Positions 1 to 11,359 of a stretch of 64,000 bases of DNA are shown here, in pieces. The stretch spans positions 62,001 to 126,000 of the forward strand of contig VXIS01000028.1 of assembly GCA_008704415.1 (NCBI GenBank), given 5' to 3'. Position numbers and translations under genes: made by a program. The DNA comes from Sphaerosporella brunnea. Its lineage: Eukaryota > Ascomycota > Pezizomycetes > Pezizales > Pyronemataceae. The notes beneath the pieces were generated by a model that worked only from the letters and a program-made list of their open reading frames with translations, was not told the DNA's origin and did not search any database. Position 1 is the first letter of the stretch. Each line of letters begins with the position of its first letter.

Positions 1-1680
1 TGAGTCGGAGGTAACGAACCTGCCCCTACCGCAAGAACCCCAGAACAGTACTGCGTGGGATGGCCGTCTACAGTGCATCGGCAGCGGAACAGCAATGCCA
101 TCGTGGTAGTCACGCCAGCGCGTTTTCAGTGGGGACACAATTACGCTTTAAGCGCGAATATGGAGCCTGGCAATGAGATACTGGGTTACGAGATTGTTTT
201 GCGATGGATTGTATCAGCGAGAGTCTACGGCCCGCCTTGCAGTAGCGCATGCAGGTCAAGGTAGGGCAACCTTGACAACGAGAAGTCCAATAGCTCCCAA
301 TGGTGGAGATCCTGAAGTTTTTGATCAGCGGCAGGCCGAACGATGGATGCCAGGGCGCATGCGTCCGCGCCGAACGGTGCGGATTCTGGTTTGTTGACCA
401 AAGCTGAGTGTCCACTCTGGCATTCCCACGCCATCAACTGCGACCATTGCCAGCGTAGGATGGTTTGAAAACGTGGCCTTCGTGGGGTCTGGACGGCCAG
501 GGTGGAATGGAGCATCGCTTCGTGAATGGCAATTTGGTATTTCTGCGGTCGGATGCTTCTCCTGGGCTCAGGTCAGCCTCCTAGTTCCCACCAACTTTTT
601 GGTTTCAACCGCGACCTAGGCTCACACCACCCGATCACAGCGGAGCCTTGTCGGGCGGTTATACCGGTGGTGCCCGGCATGTAGACATACTGACCCCTCA
701 GATTCATGGCATCCCGCCGTGGCGCTCTCCAGCGATCGCATGAATTCCCAGACACGCGGTAGCTCGTCATCGAGCTCCCTAGGCATACCATGCACTCCCG
801 GACCCGCACAGGCTATGCATCAATGAGGATCTCCCAGCAGCTATGGACCCAGTATAAAGGTATAGGATTCCATAGCAATCTCCGGGCCCGCGTTCGCTTT
901 GCATACCGTGGCTGCGTCCTTCTTGGCGCTGTACCAGGGTCTACAGTCATTCAGTGACCACGGCACAAACGTATATCGGCCATTAAGGCCCTATTGTCAC
1001 TTAGCGCGGAGCGCCTGTGCCCTGGCACCACCTTCGGCCGCCCTCCAATCCCATCGGCAATCGTTGTAGGTTGTACAATTATTGCAGTTGGTCGGTGGTG
1101 GTGCCGCATATGTATCAGTGGGCGGTAGTCGCACCGTCGGCATCGTCACCAGCCGCAATCGCCATTATCAACCTCCAGCCGACCGGGAGATTGCCGATGC
1201 GCATGCAGGCGCATATGCGCTGCCGCAGGAGAGTCCAGACTGAGGTTTGGCGACCGAATCTGGCTACAACTTCTGGCATCCCGTTGTCGTCAACTCCCAC
1301 CACTGCGGCGGTAGAATGGATTGGAGACCTCACCTTCGTGGGGTCTGCATTCGCACTTGTGTTGCGAGATCACGGTGAAGGACTATCTACCTATTGCATT
1401 ACCCACTCAGTCCCACTGCATCATCCGCAGTATTTACGCGTCGCATGCAGTCTCCAGTACATCTGACAGGGTCCGAGGCTATTGGCCTTTCCGTCTAGCA
1501 TAACCAAAGACCCAGAACGATAGGACCCACGCTAGAAGCACCACAGTTCGTGCTGGCGTTGTGATGACTGCAGAACGATGTAGTCCAGATCGAGGGCGAG
1601 ACAATATTAATCACGGCCTGTATTCCAAGAGTGAAGTGCAATTACTGTGTCGTGAAGGGTAAAAGGACGTTCGCACAACT
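1..1680. repeat. Old repeat debris with two copies of repeat R4
   Basis: No intact gene is visible. About 300-500 and 1150-1360 are two diverged direct copies of one sequence, and a third copy lies at 32,830-33,060. All three share a core that reads CTCTGGCATYCC, then CAACTSCSACCA, then GGTAGAATGG or a close variant. The first two continue into CCTTCGTGGGGTCTG or CACCTTCGTGGGGTCTG. On the minus strand the second and third copies translate to related peptides (GMPE and LIMAI motifs), so R4 may once have been coding. The family was not recognised. The stretches between copies (500-1100 and 1400-1680) show nothing assignable. Confidence 0.4.
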
Positions 1681-1914
1681 CTGTGTTTACAGTCAAGGAG
1701 GTCTGCGCTCACTGCAGTGGTTGATGCCGGCAGTGTTTTCACAATGGCGGTAGGCTATTGTGTAGTTCAAGACGGCAGCGCTCCTGCCGGGTTCCTCTTG
1801 ATTGCCAACAAGATTGACGCCTTTTCTAAAAATCAGCGGCAGGCAATGACGGAACTTCTGCGGGCCCGGATGAGCTACCACGAGTTGCAAGAAGCCAAGT
1901 GGAAGGACTCGCCT

Positions 1915-2710
1915 GCGGCCATGACATATATACAGAGGAGAGACTGTGCTACCCCTTCGGCGTGCCGACTACTGGGGCCTGCGGCTCTCCTAAGGAAATG
2001 GAAAGCAAGGAAAGCGTGTCTGATATGGGGCCAAGGAGATTCGTGACCATACTAAGGAGGTGAGAAAAGAGACGACATCTTCAGTTACAAACTTTCACCG
2101 CAACATGACACATCTCTAGGGCCAGGTCCCCACTTTTGTAGCGTTAAGGAAAGACATGACCGCCTGCGTGCATCTATCATTGGCCAGCAGAGCTGCGGTC
2201 GCCGTTGCCGGCCACAGCTTCTGCTTACCTTCTTTCATTGATATAAGAACTTCTTTCCACATGGTCTTCTGCTCAGACTTCCATCTCTTACAAAACTTAA
2301 ACAACTGATTCCTGGTTTCGACCGCGCCGGTGCCACACCACCAACACTTATCACCTGCCCTGCGGCCTGTCCCGAGGAGGTATGGGCCGATTGGCGCCTT
2401 GCCTCTCCGCAGCTGGTAAAGACGCGACGACAGGGACTCCTTCGCCTTGTCCGCAGTGGGGTCGGGCCTCTTTCGTCATGCACGGGACGTCCTTGTAGCC
2501 AGGCACTCAGTCATATTCCCTTCGCCATCCACGAGCTTCTAGCGCGGCCTGCGAACGGGCAATGCGCGGGAGTAACGATTGGCCTGGTTCGGGTGCGTCA
2601 TGTGGGAGTCGTTTTGAAGCCGCTTGTGGGTAGCTATCGATTTTTTTTGGACCCTGGCGTTGGTCAGCGCGAGGCCGGCTGCGCTCCATCGTCGCAATCG
2701 TCGCCCCCAA
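1915..2710 (-). mobile_element. Tad-like LINE, 3' end fragment
   Basis: On the minus strand this reads the C-terminal tail of a Tad/I-type non-LTR retrotransposon ORF2. The linker after RNase H contains DKCWWC, followed by ETRNQLFKFCKRW and the terminal block NDRCTQAV with VGTWP. The same order occurs in the LINE copies near 10.6, 40.1 and 62.5 kb. The coding part is split over two frames, so it is dead. The 3' untranslated part runs to half of the family hairpin (GCGGCC at 1915-1920), where the copy stops. The 5' part of the element (endonuclease, reverse transcriptase) is absent, as expected for a 5'-truncated LINE insertion. Confidence 0.75.
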
Positions 2711-2719
2711 AAGAGCCGA

Positions 2720-3440
2720 ATATACTTCGGTGGCCTGTTAGACCGTTTGTTCGGGTGTATAGACTGCAGGTATCGTCCTTAGTCATGTCCTCCAGCGCAC
2801 GACTGCAGGGACTCTCTGAATCAATGACATTGCAGTGAACAGGCGCAGGCACAACCGAGTCGAGCTACATCGGAGGCAGTATGCCCAGAGTGCTGCTCCA
2901 TGACAAGCGGGTTGGATGATGCGCTGTCGTTCAGGACAGACGCTGGGGTCTGTAGCGATGATAAGACTCTGTATGAGAGGTATTGTGCAGGCAGCTTTGA
3001 ACCGACCCGGCGCTGAGAGTTTCCTTGACTTTGATAGCCTGCGGAGGGCGCAGAAAGTGGTCGAAGAGCGCGAAGTGGTGGGGACCCTGAATAATCCTGA
3101 ACGCGAGGTGGCGGGGACCCTGAGAATCAATTTTATGTAAACTTGTCGTCATGCCTCCCCCGCATCCGCAGCCGCCCCCGTTCCTGCTGTCCCCGTTCCA
3201 GCTGCCCCCACCGAGTGGTTTACGCTGTGAGACACCCCAGTGACTCTTATAAACCCGTTCCTTATACGTTTTTGCGCAGCGGCCGCCGAGCCCAGTATGT
3301 GCCAGCTGCACAGACATAAAGGCCTTTACCTGGAGATGGCGGGTATGATCTTGTCCGGCGGGGCACTTCCGTGCGGATAAAAGCGGCTTCCTCATGTCTG
3401 CAAGGGCTGAAACAGCGTCAGCGATCATTTATATAAACAA
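2720..3440 (+). pseudogene. Coding repeat R3, copy 1, in unassigned sequence
   Basis: The frame at 2916-3140 (+) has a motif order resembling the minus-strand frame at 55,074-55,259. Both show GIVQ/GMLQ, then a D.D..RRAQKVVE / DCDGVQRARKLVE block, then VVGTLN / VVGPLNE. Conservation at protein level between copies in opposite orientation suggests this frame was translated. No known family was recognised. The rest of the interval, including 3140-3440, shows no feature that can be supported. Confidence 0.35.
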
Positions 3441-3506
3441 TCATAACATCTTGGCCGCATACCCGCTTTGAGAATCATCAAGTTCTGGCAATGGCGTTGC
3501 TTCCTG

Positions 3507-4090
3507 CTACGAGTCGGAGTCTGCACCATTGTGGACGTGAAACGTGTTGATGTAGGTCTGGAGGGATTTATGTATGGCCTCCTGGTCACCGTCGTTCTCT
3601 TGTGCCTCGTCGTCCTCTTCTCCCTTGTCGTCCTCTTCTGCGTCGTCGTCCTCTTCTGCCTCGTCATCCTCTTTCACCTCTCCTTCGTTCTCCACCTCGT
3701 CTGGAAACACCAGCTCGGCAATTTGCTGTGATTCAGCCTCAGCGTCAGCCTCAGCCAGACGCCTGCGCTTGTGAATAGCTGGCCATAGTGACGCCGTCGC
3801 GATTCTGCATGGTCCAAGCTTTCCAAATCCATCGTCGCAAGTCTTTGATAACATCACGAGATTCCGTGACTGGTGGAAGCCCGGCCCTCAGTCTTACAGA
3901 GCGCATCTTATTTATGGGACGGGAGGGAGGTTTCCTCAGAGTTCTCACGTCGTAATCAGTTTATAAACAGTTGTCTCCGTCACCACCAAGCGGAGCCTGC
4001 CGACGGGTCCGTTGGAGGCCGCTTCGGGTCAGCTCATAACCAAACCGAACAAGAACCGCCGATGGAATGGTTATATAGAAGATGGGAGTG
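3507..4090 (-). pseudogene. Fragment of a hAT-C-linked gene with an acidic tail
   Basis: The frame ending at 3751 on the minus strand (VRTLRKPPSRP, then LPPVT, then SRDVIKDLRRWIWKAW) closely matches the frame starting at 53,997 (+), which begins MRTVRKPVSRP and lies 225 bp inside a hAT-C terminus. The initiating ATG of that copy is GTG here. Further downstream another frame (3507-3857) encodes a very acidic stretch of repeated EEDD with KEDD, then a short neutral end. The two frames differ, so either an intron or a frameshift separates them. Function unknown; its position at a hAT-C end suggests an element-carried gene, which is inference. Confidence 0.4.
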
Positions 4091-4094
4091 ATTG

Positions 4095-5030
4095 ACCTAC
4101 CGGCCAAAAGAGAATCAATCGATTTAGTTCACCGGCTATAGCGTTGTGTTGACACTTTTCATTCCTCCACCACATACTGCGTTCACCTACAACCGTAATC
4201 CCCGCGATTTCGGATACAAGAGATTTGTGGGGTGCAAGGAGTAAGTGGCAGACGGCATAAACGACCGCAATGTAGTGTTGTCAGATCCAGGGAGTGCAGA
4301 ATGGACGTAGTTCAGACAGCTACGAAGTTGAAAGGCGCAGGTCGGATAGTAGGCTCCAGACCCTCTCTGGCATGGAAGACACCGCAAACACCCTACCACA
4401 GGACAGGGTGGATATCACGGGTGGCAATGATGTGGAAAGACACGGCCGATACGAAGAGCAATGATGTCGCTCCCCTGCTTGAGAGGAACAAAATCTGACG
4501 GAACTGGACAGGGTCAGTGCGGCTCACACTCAATCCGGAGAAGAGTATTAAGGCGCAGTAGCAGTACCGCGGAGGAATTGTGCTGGACTGGAATGCAACC
4601 GTCAATAACCACAGTGGCAGCACTACCAAGCAGGTATGCTGCTAGAGCAGGGTCACCAATCCACGGCATCCTCGCCCGCACTGGGTAAATCTACGCCAAA
4701 ACCGTGGTCTCAGAACATAATCGCGCTGAATGGTAACCGTCTATATATGTGAAGTCAGACTCGGAGTCAAAACCTTCAAGGACTGCTTCCTGCTCGCCGT
4801 CGATTTCCTTCGCGTTCATTCCCTCGGCGTGAAGGAACACTGCCTGCACCTCGACAGAGCCGTGGCTGTTCACCTCCATGGCATCCTATTGCTGTTAGAG
4901 GGAGTCAGGGAGTCCGTAGAGAACCCTTGCCTGGCCGTGCTCCTGCTATACTCTCTGATTCCGAGTCCGAGTGCGCAACAATGTGTTGATCCATCAATTC
5001 AAGCACCTCTTGGAAGACGATTGTTTTGTT
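4095..5030. other. Unassigned interval
   Basis: No gene, terminal repeat or RNA could be supported. A frame around 4500-4650 (+) has a faint resemblance to the C-terminal side of LINE reverse transcriptases (GGIVLDWNATVNNHS), too weak to call. Confidence 0.2.
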
Positions 5031-5085
5031 TTAATCGTATTGTATGCGGCCGCTTGCGGCCATAACATATATCGAAACGATTTTC
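5030..5085 (-). mobile_element. LINE 3' terminus with family hairpin
   Basis: The sequence at 5048-5061 is the perfect inverted repeat GGCCGCTTGCGGCC. In LINE sense it is preceded by ATGTTATG and followed by GCATACAATACGATTAAAAC, the same 3' end as LINE copies at 39.8 and 58.8 kb. Only the terminus of this copy is recognisable. Confidence 0.6.
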
Positions 5086-5377
5086 CGCCGATATAGAAAC
5101 TCGTCAAACCTGGATATTTTCACTGCGCTGAGGGTTCGTGCGCCTGCTGCTAGGTTGCATCTGAGTCTTGCTCTTGGACTTCTGCTGTGGAGGAAGAATA
5201 CCGAGGGGGTGGTGCTGCAATGGCGTCAAATAGTGGTGTTTGTAACGAAGGTGGGCAGGTGGTCGTGAATGCGAATGGCGTCGTCGGGCTGTATTATCTC
5301 CTTCGATCTCGGATTACGCGCAGTATATCTAACACCTACCCGCGCACTATAATGCTCGAGGCAAAGCTGTACTGAAA

Positions 5378-5481
5378 GTGCAACCGGCTTGAGCCAGCTC
5401 GGCTCACCAGCGATAGGCTCCGACGCGCTCGGCTCAAGGCTTGAGCCCGTGTCTTACTCCGGCTCGGCTCATGTCGATGAC
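5378..5481 (-). mobile_element. hAT-C terminus fragment
   Basis: Minus-strand sequence beginning near 5481 (CATCGACATGAGCCGAGCC) matches the hAT-C end (consensus TAGTGATGGACACGAGCC) and continues with the GAGCCGAGC and GGCTCAAG subterminal repeats typical of that family. No other end or target duplication was found. Confidence 0.45.
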
Positions 5482-5484
5482 TTG

Positions 5485-6070
5485 ATGAGCCGTAGGCCGA
5501 TGTGGTACCCGCAGCGTAAGGGGTAGCACAGTCGCTTCTCACTATATATAACCAAAGGCGGCCGAATTTGATTATATTAAACCACAAAAACTGCGAAGGG
5601 GGATGTCGTATGGTGACTGCACATCCAATCGAACGTTCTAGAATGAAGAAACCCTTTTTCGCAGCAGTATCGGACATTACAGCGCGGCTGACCGTAGTGG
5701 CGTCCCGATGTCATGACATGACGTGATTTCAACGGAGTGCTGGATGGTAGGCACTCTTTATCCGATGCCACAGATATTGCACATCTGTTCATCTTGTAAT
5801 TCGACAAAGACTATCGAACTTGTTTTCATCGGTGTCCCGCAGCCACACAAAACACCACGGCGCCCGCAATACGTATACAGTCCAAGGAGGCGGTCTTGGG
5901 GGTCGGTGGATGGGGTGCCGGCGGCGCGCCAGTGAATTTACAGATTCAGCGATGATGTTTTAGGGGGCAGAGTAGATAGAGCAAAAGTTAAACATTAGCA
6001 AATAGCAGTCAGACAGGTAATTAAACGCGTAGTACATATCAAACACATGCCGCGGTGGCAACCTCCTTGC
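5485..6070. other. Unassigned interval
   Basis: Only short open frames are present. A run containing CACTATATATAACC near 5539-5552 could be a TATA element, but no gene it would serve was recognised. Confidence 0.2.
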
Positions 6071-6075
6071 AAAGC

Positions 6076-6653
6076 TCAGTCATCATCAATCGTCATCCCT
6101 CCGGAGCCAATATCGGAGCAAGTGGCTCCATAATCAACCCATTTCAAGAAGGTCACATACACCTTCTTCACAGTCCGCGGACTGCTTCCTTCCGACTTCA
6201 GCTTCTCCACCAGGCGAGTCATCCGCATCGCCGCGTCCGGGGATACAATCCCCACACGGACAACGGCATCGATCTCTTCCTCCGTGGTCAATCCATCTTC
6301 CGAGGTACTCGTGTCGTGCACTGTGGACAGAGCACTGCCGTCGTTCCACAACTCCTCGGTCGCGTCCGCTGCCGGGCCGAGGTGGTCGGAATCGAGCAGG
6401 CTGCTGTCGCCGACGTCAGCCGCAGTGTCGGGAAACTCATCGGTGTTTTTAAGGGCCGAGACGGAGGGATCCGGGCTGGCAGTGCATCAACCAAGGATGC
6501 TAGGCGGGAGCGGTCGTCCGGGGTGCTGACGGTCGGTCTGGATGGCTCTCCGGTGTTGTGGGGCATGTCCTGCGCAGTGGTGGACGCTACCGTCTCTTGC
6601 ACAGCGACGCTATAAGAGTTGAGTGCGTCTTTTAGGAGGTGGTCGGAATGCAT
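6076..6653 (-). pseudogene. Possible broken gene, unknown product
   Basis: A minus-strand frame starting at 6653 reads a Ser/Thr/Pro-rich segment (MHSDHLLKDALNSYS, then QDMPHNTGEPSRP). A second frame, open from about 6478 to the stop at 6076, reads an acidic stretch (KNTDEFPDTAADVGD), then a more structured C-terminus with TEEEIDAVVRVG, MRMTRLVEKL and KKVYVTFLKWVDYG. The two halves look like one protein but lie in different frames. No intron with correct phase was found, so a frameshift is the simpler explanation. No family was recognised. Confidence 0.35.
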
Positions 6654-6659
6654 GATGAC

Positions 6660-7570
6660 TTGAAGGTGTGTTGGCTGTCGATGTGGTTGTGTGGGCAGAT
6701 GATGCTGGAGGTGTCGAGGCGAGGCGCGCGCAATATATAGTCAGTCCCTCAAGGGCTTGGACCCGACTCTTGTACCTGTGTCATATATTTGCACCCGACG
6801 AGATAGCTGAGTGCTTGACTGATGATGGGGATAACGACTTGTACCCTGGCGTTAAAACTGTGGAAATTTTCGTTTCCAGGCGGCAACTACGGCGCTGCCA
6901 TACTTCATCAAGAGAGAGCAATAGTACAGCCGTTCACTGCGGCCAAAGCCTGCCCGGGGTATGAACCATTGTGAGCTGCACTGCACACAATCGTTGCATT
7001 GTAGTTTTGACGCACCAGCAATATGCCGCTGATCCTTCCTCGACGCCGTCATCGTCATTACCGATACCTAGTTCCACCCTGAACGGATATCAAGCACGCA
7101 ATATAAACCCTCCAGACGATGGGAGGCCCTGCTCCATCAACGTGGAGGGTTTCGATGAGGCGGGGCATGCGGATGGCGGAAACAACGCAGACAGGCAAAA
7201 TGGCGTCTAAATCGTCGCCGGCGGCGGCGGAGATGGTATCTCCGCAGTGGTCCTCAGCCAGCGCAATGCTACTGAGGTCGACGTTCGCGGGCCTAAGATC
7301 AGTGAGAGTATATACCCTGTCGGAACGCGCTACTATTTCTCCTTCATAAGCAGCAGGTATTTGATCGATTGCGGATCCTAGTACGCGAGTTTGCTATTCT
7401 TTTGCGCGGATCTATTTGCGCTGGGGAATCTTCCTTGCTCCGGTGTGACGCCTTGTGGAAAATGACGGCGAGGTCGCTGTGAGTGCCGAGTGTTGGTGGG
7501 GACTGCAGGCAGGTGTTGTGAGGCATCGCCAGTACCAGGGATTCTGCTGATTGGTAACCTGTGGCCGCGG
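6660..7570. other. Unassigned interval
   Basis: Contains only short, mutually overlapping open frames and no recognisable element end. Confidence 0.2.
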
Positions 7571-7575
7571 TTCCC

Positions 7576-7881
7576 TCAACCGGTGTCACCGCCCTTCGAC
7601 TGCAGTGACGCCTGTAACAACTTGTTGAGGAACCCGTACAGAGCCATGTACCCGTCATCGAGGGTGTACAGGCCAGGATAGTGTCCATACACCCGCTCTT
7701 CGTTGCTGTCCGCGTGTCAGCTAGCCGCGGTGACGGGGGAGGGGTCGTACGCCAGCATACGCAACACAACTTTGGGCGGAGCATAGTCCGCCAGCGTAGA
7801 CTTGAAATAAGAGTCCACTTCATGCCACCCGTTTTGGCGCAACGCCTTGACCAGTAGTTTGTGCACCGGAAACGCTTGCAT
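7576..7881 (-). pseudogene. Unrecognised coding remnant with one in-frame stop
   Basis: One minus-strand frame from ATG at 7881 to the stop at 7576-7578 reads like a real protein: MQAFPVHKLLVKALRQNGW, then STLADYAPPKVVLRMLAYD, then a TGA at 7717-7719, then ERVYGHYPGLYTLDDGY, then MALYGFLNKLLQASLQ. The other frames in the interval look random. The internal TGA would be CGA with one C to T change, the change that also disables the gypsy element. A further stop (TAG) lies just upstream of the start. No family was recognised. Confidence 0.4.
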
Positions 7882-7884
7882 CTG

Positions 7885-8650
7885 CGCGCCACCGTGGTCC
7901 CGGTATATGTTAATCTATCCGAAGACGAAGACATAGGTTCGAAATAGCGTTTCGTGTCGGCGTGGAAGTGTTCGACAGTGTGTCAGCGTTTGGTGTTGGC
8001 GGTGTCGGGCAATTTGCGCGCATCGGCCGTGTGGCGTTTCTTTTGCCCATCGATTATTACGGTGCTGAAACCGTTGCAGCATCGGTGGACGGAAGGAGTT
8101 CCACAAGCAGCTTGTAGCGCTAGGGCTCGTGCGCCATGATGGTTATGGCGGTGCTTTGCATGTGGAGTGCGGTTGGTGGTAGTTGTGGATGACATTGCGT
8201 GACGTATACAAGGTAGGAGAGTAGTGAGCTATTCGTAGTTTCGAGCTGATGCTTTGATCGCTGTACCCACTTGGTATATCGCACAGAGGAGAAACGAGGC
8301 AATGAGATTGGTGGATGATGATGGCGAGGTGGCCAGATAACCTTTGCGGAGGGCTCCCATCTGGGTCTGGTCAAAGATGTCTTTGCGCAGACTGAGAACC
8401 ACGGCGTTCAATCAGTGGATATATATACCAACCATGTGATTCGCTCGCGTCCTTCCCCGGGGCTGATTGGACACGGTTGAGTATTGCAAGCCTCGCCGCC
8501 CACGACATGGTTGTCGTCAACAGGAACTTGGCTTCACGGGAGAGCACTCGCACTTATACATCACCGGGCCCTGCGCTGTGTGCTTCGACGCAGACCTGGT
8601 GCAACCATTTCGTGAGTTAATAAGATCTGCGATTTCACAGATCTAAAAAA
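7885..8650. other. Unassigned interval
   Basis: Several short minus-strand open frames are present (for example 8229-8411 and 8371-8553), none with a recognisable domain or a convincing partner. Confidence 0.2.
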
Positions 8651-8733
8651 ACTCAGAACCTGTGGAGCACCAGACTTGGTAAATACCAAGAGATACTCGA
8701 AAAGCCAACTCAGTATTTATCGATGATAGTCGA

Positions 8734-8933
8734 TACCGTATGGACTCAGCTATAAGAGACCCCTCCAGATTCGGTTAGCGGCAAAGAATTGCCTCAAAGC
8801 GCAATTTTTAGGCTTACCGAGGAGGGTTTTTGTTTTTACCGACTTCCTTTTGGAGACATTGAATTCCCTATAAGGCAATTCTGTGCCGCTAACCAAATCT
8901 GCAGGGGTCTCTTATAACCGAGTCAATACGGTA
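8734..8933. repeat. Long imperfect inverted repeat (61-nt arms, 78-nt spacer)
   Basis: The left arm 8734-8794 starts TACCGTATGGACTC and ends GAATTGCCT. The reverse complement of the right arm 8873-8933 starts TACCGTATTGACTC and ends the same way. The arms pair over 61 nt with about seven mismatches and share the block TATAAGAGACCCCT and the block GGTTAGCGGCA. A further short inverted pair, GTGGAGC at 8661 and GCTCCAC at 8940, lies outside. It could be a fold-back MITE or a transcribed hairpin. No target duplication was found. Confidence 0.7.
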
Positions 8934-8949
8934 CAATGGGGCTCCACGA

Positions 8950-9740
8950 AATGCCGTATCATGACACGAGAAAGAGAATGAATGTTAGAAAAGCTCGCAA
9001 TTTCAAATTATTCAAACCGACCCTTCCGCCATCAAGCCGCAGAAAGCACGCAAAGCCACGGGGGCAGGACGAGGAGGGAGAACGAGAAGGACAAGGATGA
9101 GGAGCAGCGAGCATCCTGCTTAAAGGTGTGAATCACAGTCTTTGCTGCGTGACAGTTGTGATTTCTTCGATTTTGTTCCCCTGAGAGGGCCGCAGGCCCC
9201 ACGGTTGGACGTTTGAGCTTAGGGATAGCACAGGCTCTCGCCACCACATACATGTGGCTGGTACAGACCTCAGCGGAAACACCCCAGGTTACTTCGCATT
9301 ATCCGGCATCGCGCACAAGCTATTTCTGTGCACTGTTTGATATTTTTCAGCGAGCGAGTCGATTTGTTGTCTCAAAAGCGGCCGAGCTATGACAGCGAAG
9401 ACGAGGGTGAGGCCGAGGGTGTGTGCAGGCGGTCATGGATGACTGCCTTGCTAGCTAATGTGTAAGATACGGCTGTCTCGGCGCGGGGGAAAGCTCGAAC
9501 CCTGCGGTTCTTCAAAAAATTTCTTTTTGAGGGTTGGCGCTGCTTTCATTGAGTCGGTATCGTGATTACGCAGCTGAAGAAGCCGCACAGTGCAGACCTC
9601 GTGCATAGCGATCGAGGCGGTGCGGTGCGATTAATCACCCAAAGATTAGTAGGGCTTCACATGTGGCTGTACAACCCATAACGGTAGGCATCGCCGAAAC
9701 CGAGCTTGCTGACAGGCGCCGGTAATTGTTTCAACGTGCT
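8950..9740. other. Unassigned interval
   Basis: No supported gene. 9032-9253 (-) is open but reads as low-complexity (Ser/Leu-rich) sequence. No tRNA-like fold was recognised around the sequence GCTCGAACCCTGCGG near 9492. Confidence 0.2.
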
Positions 9741-9745
9741 GCAGC

Positions 9746-11356
9746 CAGTGCTCCTCACAGGCCTGGCCGGTCGGCAGGTCGGCATGGACGGTCTGCCACA
9801 GTCCAGTCAGGTCCGCACTCGACAGAGGACTGAAGCGATGCAGTCCGCGATTGATCCCGGACTGCAAAGCCTGATCCATGAGTTCGGAGGACTGAAATAC
9901 CCTGCAGTCCTTACTCATGTCATATCCACATGCAATGAGCCTGAACGTGCGAGCTGTGCGCATCACGGTGTGACCAACATGCGCCGAAGAACAAAAAATC
10001 TATATCTTTGCCACCTTGACTGCACCATGCCTGCCGCTGCAAATTCCGCTGTTTCGATTCAATCTGAGTGCCACCCCATCGGCAATCCTAACAGCGTGAG
10101 CCTTCCGCTGGTGCCACCCAAAACAACCAACCTCCGAACGTCAACGGCTACTCGACGCCAGGCCGGGACCTGAGCAGTTGATCGTCCGTAGAATCGCTCA
10201 GCCCGAAAAAGCCATCCTGGACGCGGCCCACAAGGACGTCCCGGCAACGACCAAGCCCACCGCCTCGCCAAAGGAGCCGCCAGCAGCCGATCTCCGTCCG
10301 AGGCGCCCGAGGTGCTCGCCACCACGTCGCTCGCCTACATCGCCAGAGCCGGCACGGCGGCCAAGCGACACGACCGCGACCGATGGCTTGCCGAGCACTG
10401 GCGGCCGAAGAGCTGCTACACGCCACCCAGAGGCAACAAGACCGCTTTGAAGAAGGCCGTGGCAGCGCGCTTCTTTCAACTGAGGCTGGAGAAAGCTCCG
10501 ACAGCCCCCTCCCTGCATCGGACCGGGCGCCGCGCGGACGACAAGTGCTGGTTCGGCCAGCAAAAACCCGAAACCACCTGTTCAAGACATGCCGACGATG
10601 GTGGCGGAACGAGCCAACTACCCTATGGAAGGCGGTTGCCGAGGCGACTCGCGACGGGGGCACGCGGAGGCGGAAAACCAACACGGCAGTCAGGGATCTG
10701 CAGGCCGACGAACGCTGCATAGAGGCGGTGATGGCCATCTTCAGCAGCACGAGTGTGGGAATGTCGCCGAATGGGGCCTGAATGCGGCCGAGTAGGGCCT
10801 GAATCTGTCTTCTTTGCCCCGGTGCGATCTATGCTTGCTGGTTCCTTGTCTTCTTTCCTTCCTTCAGAGGAGCAGACCCCACAGTAGGCCACGCGCGTAT
10901 CATTCGCGACTGGGCCCTGAGGCCCTCAATGAAACCACCAGCTGCCATCAAACTGTAAGTCACTGGCTACGTGCCAGATAGGACCCTGAGTTCGGGATGC
11001 GCTCATCAGCGCGAGCCATAGTGAGATTCCAGAGCTTCAGGAGATGCTAGATGTACTCTGTATCCAGCAACCCAATGTAGGCACGGTTGAATAGCATGAG
11101 CGCGATGCAGAAAGGTGTTTTGGATCGCGCGGAGGATACATTCACTGTAAGGCCGGGGTTTGGTATATGGGTATTGAGGGCACGAGGGTTTGTATATAAA
11201 ATCCTTATGTAATACATTTCTCGGCAGGGAGTATCCAGCCTATACCCCCCAAAGGAGTGATGGTTCCGCGCAATGTCTTGGACTGGACTGCATGGTGTGG
11301 TCCAGGTCCGGTCCGCGCTCAGGACTGGTCGGACCGGGCGGTGAGGAATAGCGCTG
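9746..11356 (-). mobile_element. hAT-B element split by a LINE
   Basis: 9746-10,145 is the 3' end of a minus-strand hAT-B copy: terminus CAGTGCTCCTCA at 9746, then subterminal CAGTCC/GGACTG motifs and the 3' untranslated region. 10,798-11,356 is the 5' part of a minus-strand copy: terminus TGAGGAATAGCGCTG, subterminal CAGTCC clusters, a promoter with TTTTATATACAAA, then an ATG reading MARADE and a second exon with VAYCGVC, which resembles a BED-type zinc finger start. The related copy at 42,812 has the same order. The 10,146-10,797 LINE fills the gap. No matching 8-bp duplication flanks the whole, so a single element is inferred, not proved. Confidence 0.5.
10146..10797 (+). mobile_element. 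Tad-like LINE fragment (RNase H and C-terminal tail)
   Basis: Plus-strand frames read the RNase H end (LLDARPGPEQL, then an eroded HKDVPxxxxAHRLAKGA box), the LINE linker TSLAYIARAGTAAKRH, RWLAEHWRPKSCY, the RADDKCWF equivalent of the family CWWC, and the terminal ADERCIEAVMAIF with SVGM. Frame changes occur after KCWF and in the RNase H box, so it is not functional. The 5' two thirds of the LINE are missing. It lies within hAT-B sequence in the opposite orientation. Confidence 0.75.
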
Positions 11357-11359
11357 TTA

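Noticed and set aside
3574..3774. Ser-rich plus-strand frame
   Set aside because: It is the reverse of the acidic GAA/GAC-rich minus-strand tract. The Ser run is a product of low-complexity codons.
10148..10750. 200-codon minus-strand frame
   Set aside because: It is antisense to the LINE RNase H/C-terminal region, whose plus-strand motifs are clear.
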